In this document: one piece after another, positions 19,061-22,577 of the stretch
Layout: each line of letters opens with the position of its first letter
Position numbering within the stretch: position 1 is the first letter of the stretch
Source: Acanthaster planci
Taxonomy: Eukaryota > Echinodermata > Asteroidea > Valvatida > Acanthasteridae
Assembly: GCF_001949145.1 (NCBI RefSeq)
Contig: NW_019091465.1
Span: 7,529 to 30,105, forward strand
DNA length: 22,577 nt
Reading direction: 5' to 3'
Translations under genes and position numbers: made by a program
Notes under the pieces: generated by a model
Told to the model about the DNA's origin: nothing
Database searches by the model: none
The model's input: the letters and a program-made list of their open reading frames with translations, nothing else

Positions 19061-22000
19061 AGCATACATGTAGAAAACATGCACTGAATCACACAGTCTG
19101 GCAATTTGACATTTGTAGTAAAGTAGCGGTGATGAACTGGCTCTATGATAGAACATTACAGTAATTTGCTAAGCTGTAAGCCTGAAGTACCGGTATTCAA
19201 GGTGCCTCCTTTATTAGCTTTAGCTCTACACTGTTTAGCAACAGGACAATGCTAAGAGCTTGCCAGTCAACAAACAAACCAACCAAGTAAGTTTGCCAGG
19301 GTTAATATAGGGATCTCAAGTGGAATGGAAACCAATCCGGGCACAGGCCTACTCAATTTACCTGTTGCCGTAATGCTTGAAATTAAACAACAGGATTCCT
19401 GAGAAATTGGAACCAAGGTACTACAAGTGCATAGTAAAGATACAATGTACAGTAAACATGTAACTTAAATGCTTACAAATATATGTTTGTCTTTATTTCA
19501 GGTTGTTTGCATACATGTATGTACATATGTGTACATTGTTCATTGGGTTATGAATGTGAGTACCACAATGTGCACATGCAGACATGTACACATGTACATG
19601 TACTGGTACTTTTTTAACTGAAAGGAATCCAATCTCCATTGGCATACATTTACATGTACTTACAGACTTACACTTTGTTTTGTGGAGGGAGGCAGGAGTT
19701 GGATGAATGTTAAGAGGCGTTTGGGGCTCTTGGATAGACAGCGATGCATTTGAATGCCTTCCCAACATGATTCATTGGCCGGGAGTTTGTGTTTTGCTCG
19801 CCAATTGTTCACATTTTTGCTTTTATTTAGCAGTCAGTTCATACTGAGGGAGTAAATGTACGTTGTTTACAATGGTGAACTGTGTATTTGTCTTTATCGA
19901 AAATTGATATAATATACTTTTCATGTAAATTTATGTTAATGTACACATGTACACGTTTACCCACAAGTGGTAGACCCAACATTTACGAAAAAGTGGGTGG
20001 ATGGGTGGATGTTTCATTTATACAGGGTTCCCAAATAGATGTGAATCTAAACATGTGAGTGCATGTACATGTAGGTTACAATTTAGTAAAATTTCTGGAT
20101 TCAAAGTTATTACAAGAAAGATGAATGGATGGGAAATATCAGAAGTTTCTCTCTCTTGTAAGAAATTGAAAAGGGGGCTGCATGCATGTTGGTACGCCCC
20201 CTCATCTGTCTTTCTACAGTTGTCAGATAATACATTGGGAAATTTTACCCATAAGAAAATCCACCCTTGAAACTGTGTTTTATGGAAAGTCTTGTTTGCA
20301 CCCAATACAAAGGCAAAGCACCTTCACAGAATACATGCACCTTTCAAGTTTCAGTCCGTGTTAGTGCAAACATGGTAGTGGTGTCCTGGTACAATCTTCT
20401 CTCAAAATATACAGTACATCCAAAAAGTACATGTACATCAGCCTCAGTGAAAAACATGTACGGTACATGTATATGTTTGCCTTCGTGCCAGTCTCTTATT
20501 GTTTGTATCAGGAGCAGAGACTGTAACTGGTCTTCTCAGATATTCTGTTCAGATGCCGTGCTGTGTTTGTACCTGTACATAAAGGATCTATGAGCTGTTC
20601 AAATGGAGACTTTGGCCCATGTTGGCTTTGGTTGTTTAGCTTGCGGCACAGCTGAACTGGTACTGTACAAATTTGGTTTGCATGCGGATGGCATGAGGCA
20701 ATGTTTAACTGGAATTTGCTCCATGCCAATTGAAAGGAGATTTACTTGATGTTAGTCACTCATAAACTTTAGGGTTTTGTAGGGATTGGCAAAATTTCCT
20801 CCTTTGTGCTAACTATAGATACAGGTTAAATCAAACTTTTGTAATTTTAAAATTCTTCAAAATGCGTCTGTGTGTCTCAGTTAATGCTATTTTCAATATT
20901 TTGTTTCATTGTTGTAAAGGGTATTTGCTGTCGTTTTTGGCTTTCTGTTATGCTAATGAATTTCAATATTCAAAGGCAAAACTGTGATGTCATTCAGGAA
21001 GAAAATCACAATAATACTTTGGTCACATGTACATACATTTAAATGCCACCAAGTTTCTGCATTTTTAAACTTCTGCTGGCGTAAACCTCCTGTCATGATG
21101 GTGTTACCAGTAGCGCAGAGCAATAAGCAGGCAATCCTTTCTCTGAAGTGTTTTCAAGTTGAGTAGATTTCTAGGTTCACAATTTTAACAGAAAAAAAGC
21201 TTTGCACTATATCATGTCTTTCTTGGATGACATCACTGCAACAGAGCCCTCAGTTGCCCATGAAAGCATAATGTCTTTTAAATGCTTTCAACCTACATGT
21301 AATATGGATATTAAATAGTTTTTGTTTAAAATATAAATTGTAGAAAAATTCATTGCATCTTCACTTTGAGATTGAAGAAGTCATGAAACCCTCGATTCAC
21401 ACACTGCAAGTCCACACATACATGTACCTGTTTTACACACCAATACAAAGTGTGGACTTTCCTTTGTTCTCGTGTGGTTAAGGAAACTTGAGGAAAATGC
21501 TCCTTTTTCTCTAACTAGGATAACTCCTTCGAGTTTGATTTTTGATGGTGATTCCCTGGACTATTCCTCTTCATTTTGCCACAGGTACATGTAACCTTGA
21601 CCCCAAAATGTCTCTGAAACTGTTTTTCAGAGAGGGGGAACATTGTGTGGACGTGTGCGAGTCCACACTACGCCATCCCACCCTACATTATGTGGACTTC
21701 TTTTGTACAGAGGTCCACACTATGTACAGTATGGCACGCCTGCCCAGAAATGATGGCCAAGGGTCTACATGTTTTTGTGCACATCGGGGGGGGGGAGTTA
21801 CTGAATTTGACTGAACAATCTTGTTTATTTGTTTCAGTTTACCTATTGTAAATTTTCAGAGTACCAGACTCTACTCAATCTATGTACCGGTACCCTGCTT
21901 AAATTCAATTTGATTTTAGGATATAAAGCAGTAATGAACGTTGTTTCTCAGATGTTTATCTGCATACATGCACATGTACATTTTGCAAGTACATACATTT

Positions 22001-22067
22001 TTTATACCGTATGTCACTAATAAGGCTATGATAAGTTTATTTTAAATGATACATGTACATGTACATG
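19061..22067. other. Non-coding DNA rich in TACATGTA palindromes, no exon supported
   Basis: No splice-bounded coding segment was found. The T-rich acceptor-like sites before 19501 and 21839 lead to frames that give a stop or no cysteine-rich content when joined to the phase-2 donor at 14619. It contains many ACATGTAC words, a G run at 21785-21794 and the GTGTGGAC inverted-repeat cluster at 21408-21720. Confidence 0.4.
21408..21720. repeat. Cluster of inverted GTGTGGAC/GTCCACAC words
   Basis: AAGTCCACAC (21408-21417) pairs with GTGTGGACTT (21450-21459), an exact 10-bp inverted repeat. GTGTGGAC (21645-21652) pairs with GTCCACAC (21661-21668) across an 8-nt loop. TGTGGAC (21691-21697) pairs with GTCCACAC (21713-21720). 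This makes six copies in 313 bp as three opposed pairs. Whether they are binding sites, hairpins or remains of an element is unknown. Confidence 0.55.
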
Positions 22068-22247
22068 CAGGGGTGAAATTTCTCAGCTTTTTAGCCGATT
22101 TCAGCTTTTTTATTTTGGATTTTGGCTTTTTTTCCTGACTGGCTCTGTACAAAAGTACATGTATAGGAGATTTTCACAGTTCAGCTTCTTTATGCCTTTT
22201 TTCAGCTGTTTTCAGCTATTTTTTATCATTGTTCAATCTCACCCCTG
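22068..22247. mobile_element. MITE-like element, TTCAGCTTTTT family, copy 2
   Basis: The element starts CAGGGGTGA (22068) and ends TCACCCCTG (22247), exact 9-bp terminal inverted repeats of the hAT-like CAGGGG type. The interior is T-rich with repeated TTTCAGCTTTTT and TTCAGCTGTTTTCAGCT words shared with copy 1 near 14643-14834. Both flanks are ACATG-rich, and I could not define an 8-bp duplication. It is non-coding and about 180 bp long. Confidence 0.6.
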
Positions 22248-22577
22248 TACTACATGTACATGTATCCTCCCTTTTCTGAATTTCCTTCATCTGAAAAATC
22301 GATAACGTTTTGCATTGCTGTGCCTAATGTCTCCTTGACTGCATTTCCACAATGTGCTGTCTTTAACGCATCGTACATGTACACTTGTTTCCAGAAATAC
22401 AAGTGTACATGTATGTATTCAAAGTTTTGAGTGCCCAAGGTCATGTTTCCAGCTCAGGAAATGACAGGAGGAGATAGCAGGTGCACTGCTCAAGTCAGTC
22501 AATCGTGCCAGCCTGTTTAATTGTTTGAGGCAAGCTACTGTGCAATACAGTATGCAATGTTACAATTGGTGAATTAG
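22248..22577. other. Right-edge non-coding DNA
   Basis: Further TACATGTA palindromes (22252-22264, 22373-22382, 22402-22413), including a short inverted pair around 22373-22410 (GTACATGTACACTTG with CAAGTGTACATGTA). No coding exon was recognised. Confidence 0.4.

Noticed and set aside
19501-19560. Exon-like acceptor TTTATTTCAG followed by a Cys-containing frame (CMYICVHC) as a third exon for the receptor-like gene
   Set aside because: Joining it to the phase-2 donor at 14619 creates a stop (TAG). The Cys pattern arises from ATGTAC repeats.

Overview
This looks like AT-rich nuclear DNA from a multicellular animal. Coding is split into short exons with GT-AG introns, one gene has a TATA box, several coding exons stand out as GC-richer islands, and there are tRNA-derived SINE and hAT-type MITE insertions. 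No bacterial-style gene packing or operons are present. Frequent TACATGTA palindromes, scattered AGGCCTA motifs, the SINE tail and the CXorf65-type gene suggest a marine invertebrate deuterostome (echinoderm, hemichordate or amphioxus). That placement is a guess from general sequence style, not a measurement. Most long open frames here are chance frames, many opening on TTG or GTG, so genes were called from splice sites, reading phase and protein character.

Layout. 1-392 (minus): first two exons of a secreted-protein gene running off the left edge, with a TATA box at 505-511. 560-3400: no gene seen; a cluster of CRE-like palindromes at 1276-1611. 3401-5859 (plus): a possible small gene of two or three exons, not recognised. 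6708-9673 (minus): the best-supported gene, a complete five-exon homologue of vertebrate CXorf65, 150 residues, all four introns in phase 1. Its first intron carries a 215-bp hAT-like MITE with a perfect 8-bp target duplication. 9674-12229: intergenic. 12230-12594 (plus): two overlapping open frames that look like one coding segment broken by a one-base shift. 13181-14619 (plus): first two exons of a secreted or membrane protein, a signal peptide followed by a cysteine-rich module of the ephrin-receptor-like/GCC2_GCC3 style. The gene continues beyond what I can trace.

14620-22577: no convincing exon. This part is rich in (ACATGT)n palindromes and holds two copies of one MITE family (about 14643-14834 and 22068-22247), a tRNA-type SINE (about 18670-19060), one end of another hAT-like element (ending 18400), a perfect RFX X-box palindrome (16741-16753) and a cluster of inverted GTGTGGAC/GTCCACAC words (21408-21720).

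The genes do not form an obvious pathway. Two of them, at the left edge and at 13181, start with a short signal-peptide exon ending in phase 1, the usual architecture of shuffled extracellular proteins. No RNA gene, CRISPR array or complete autonomous transposon was found. I did not find a clear new biological system. The most useful novel items are the CXorf65-family gene model, the unrecognised small gene at 3401-5859 and the MITE insertions.
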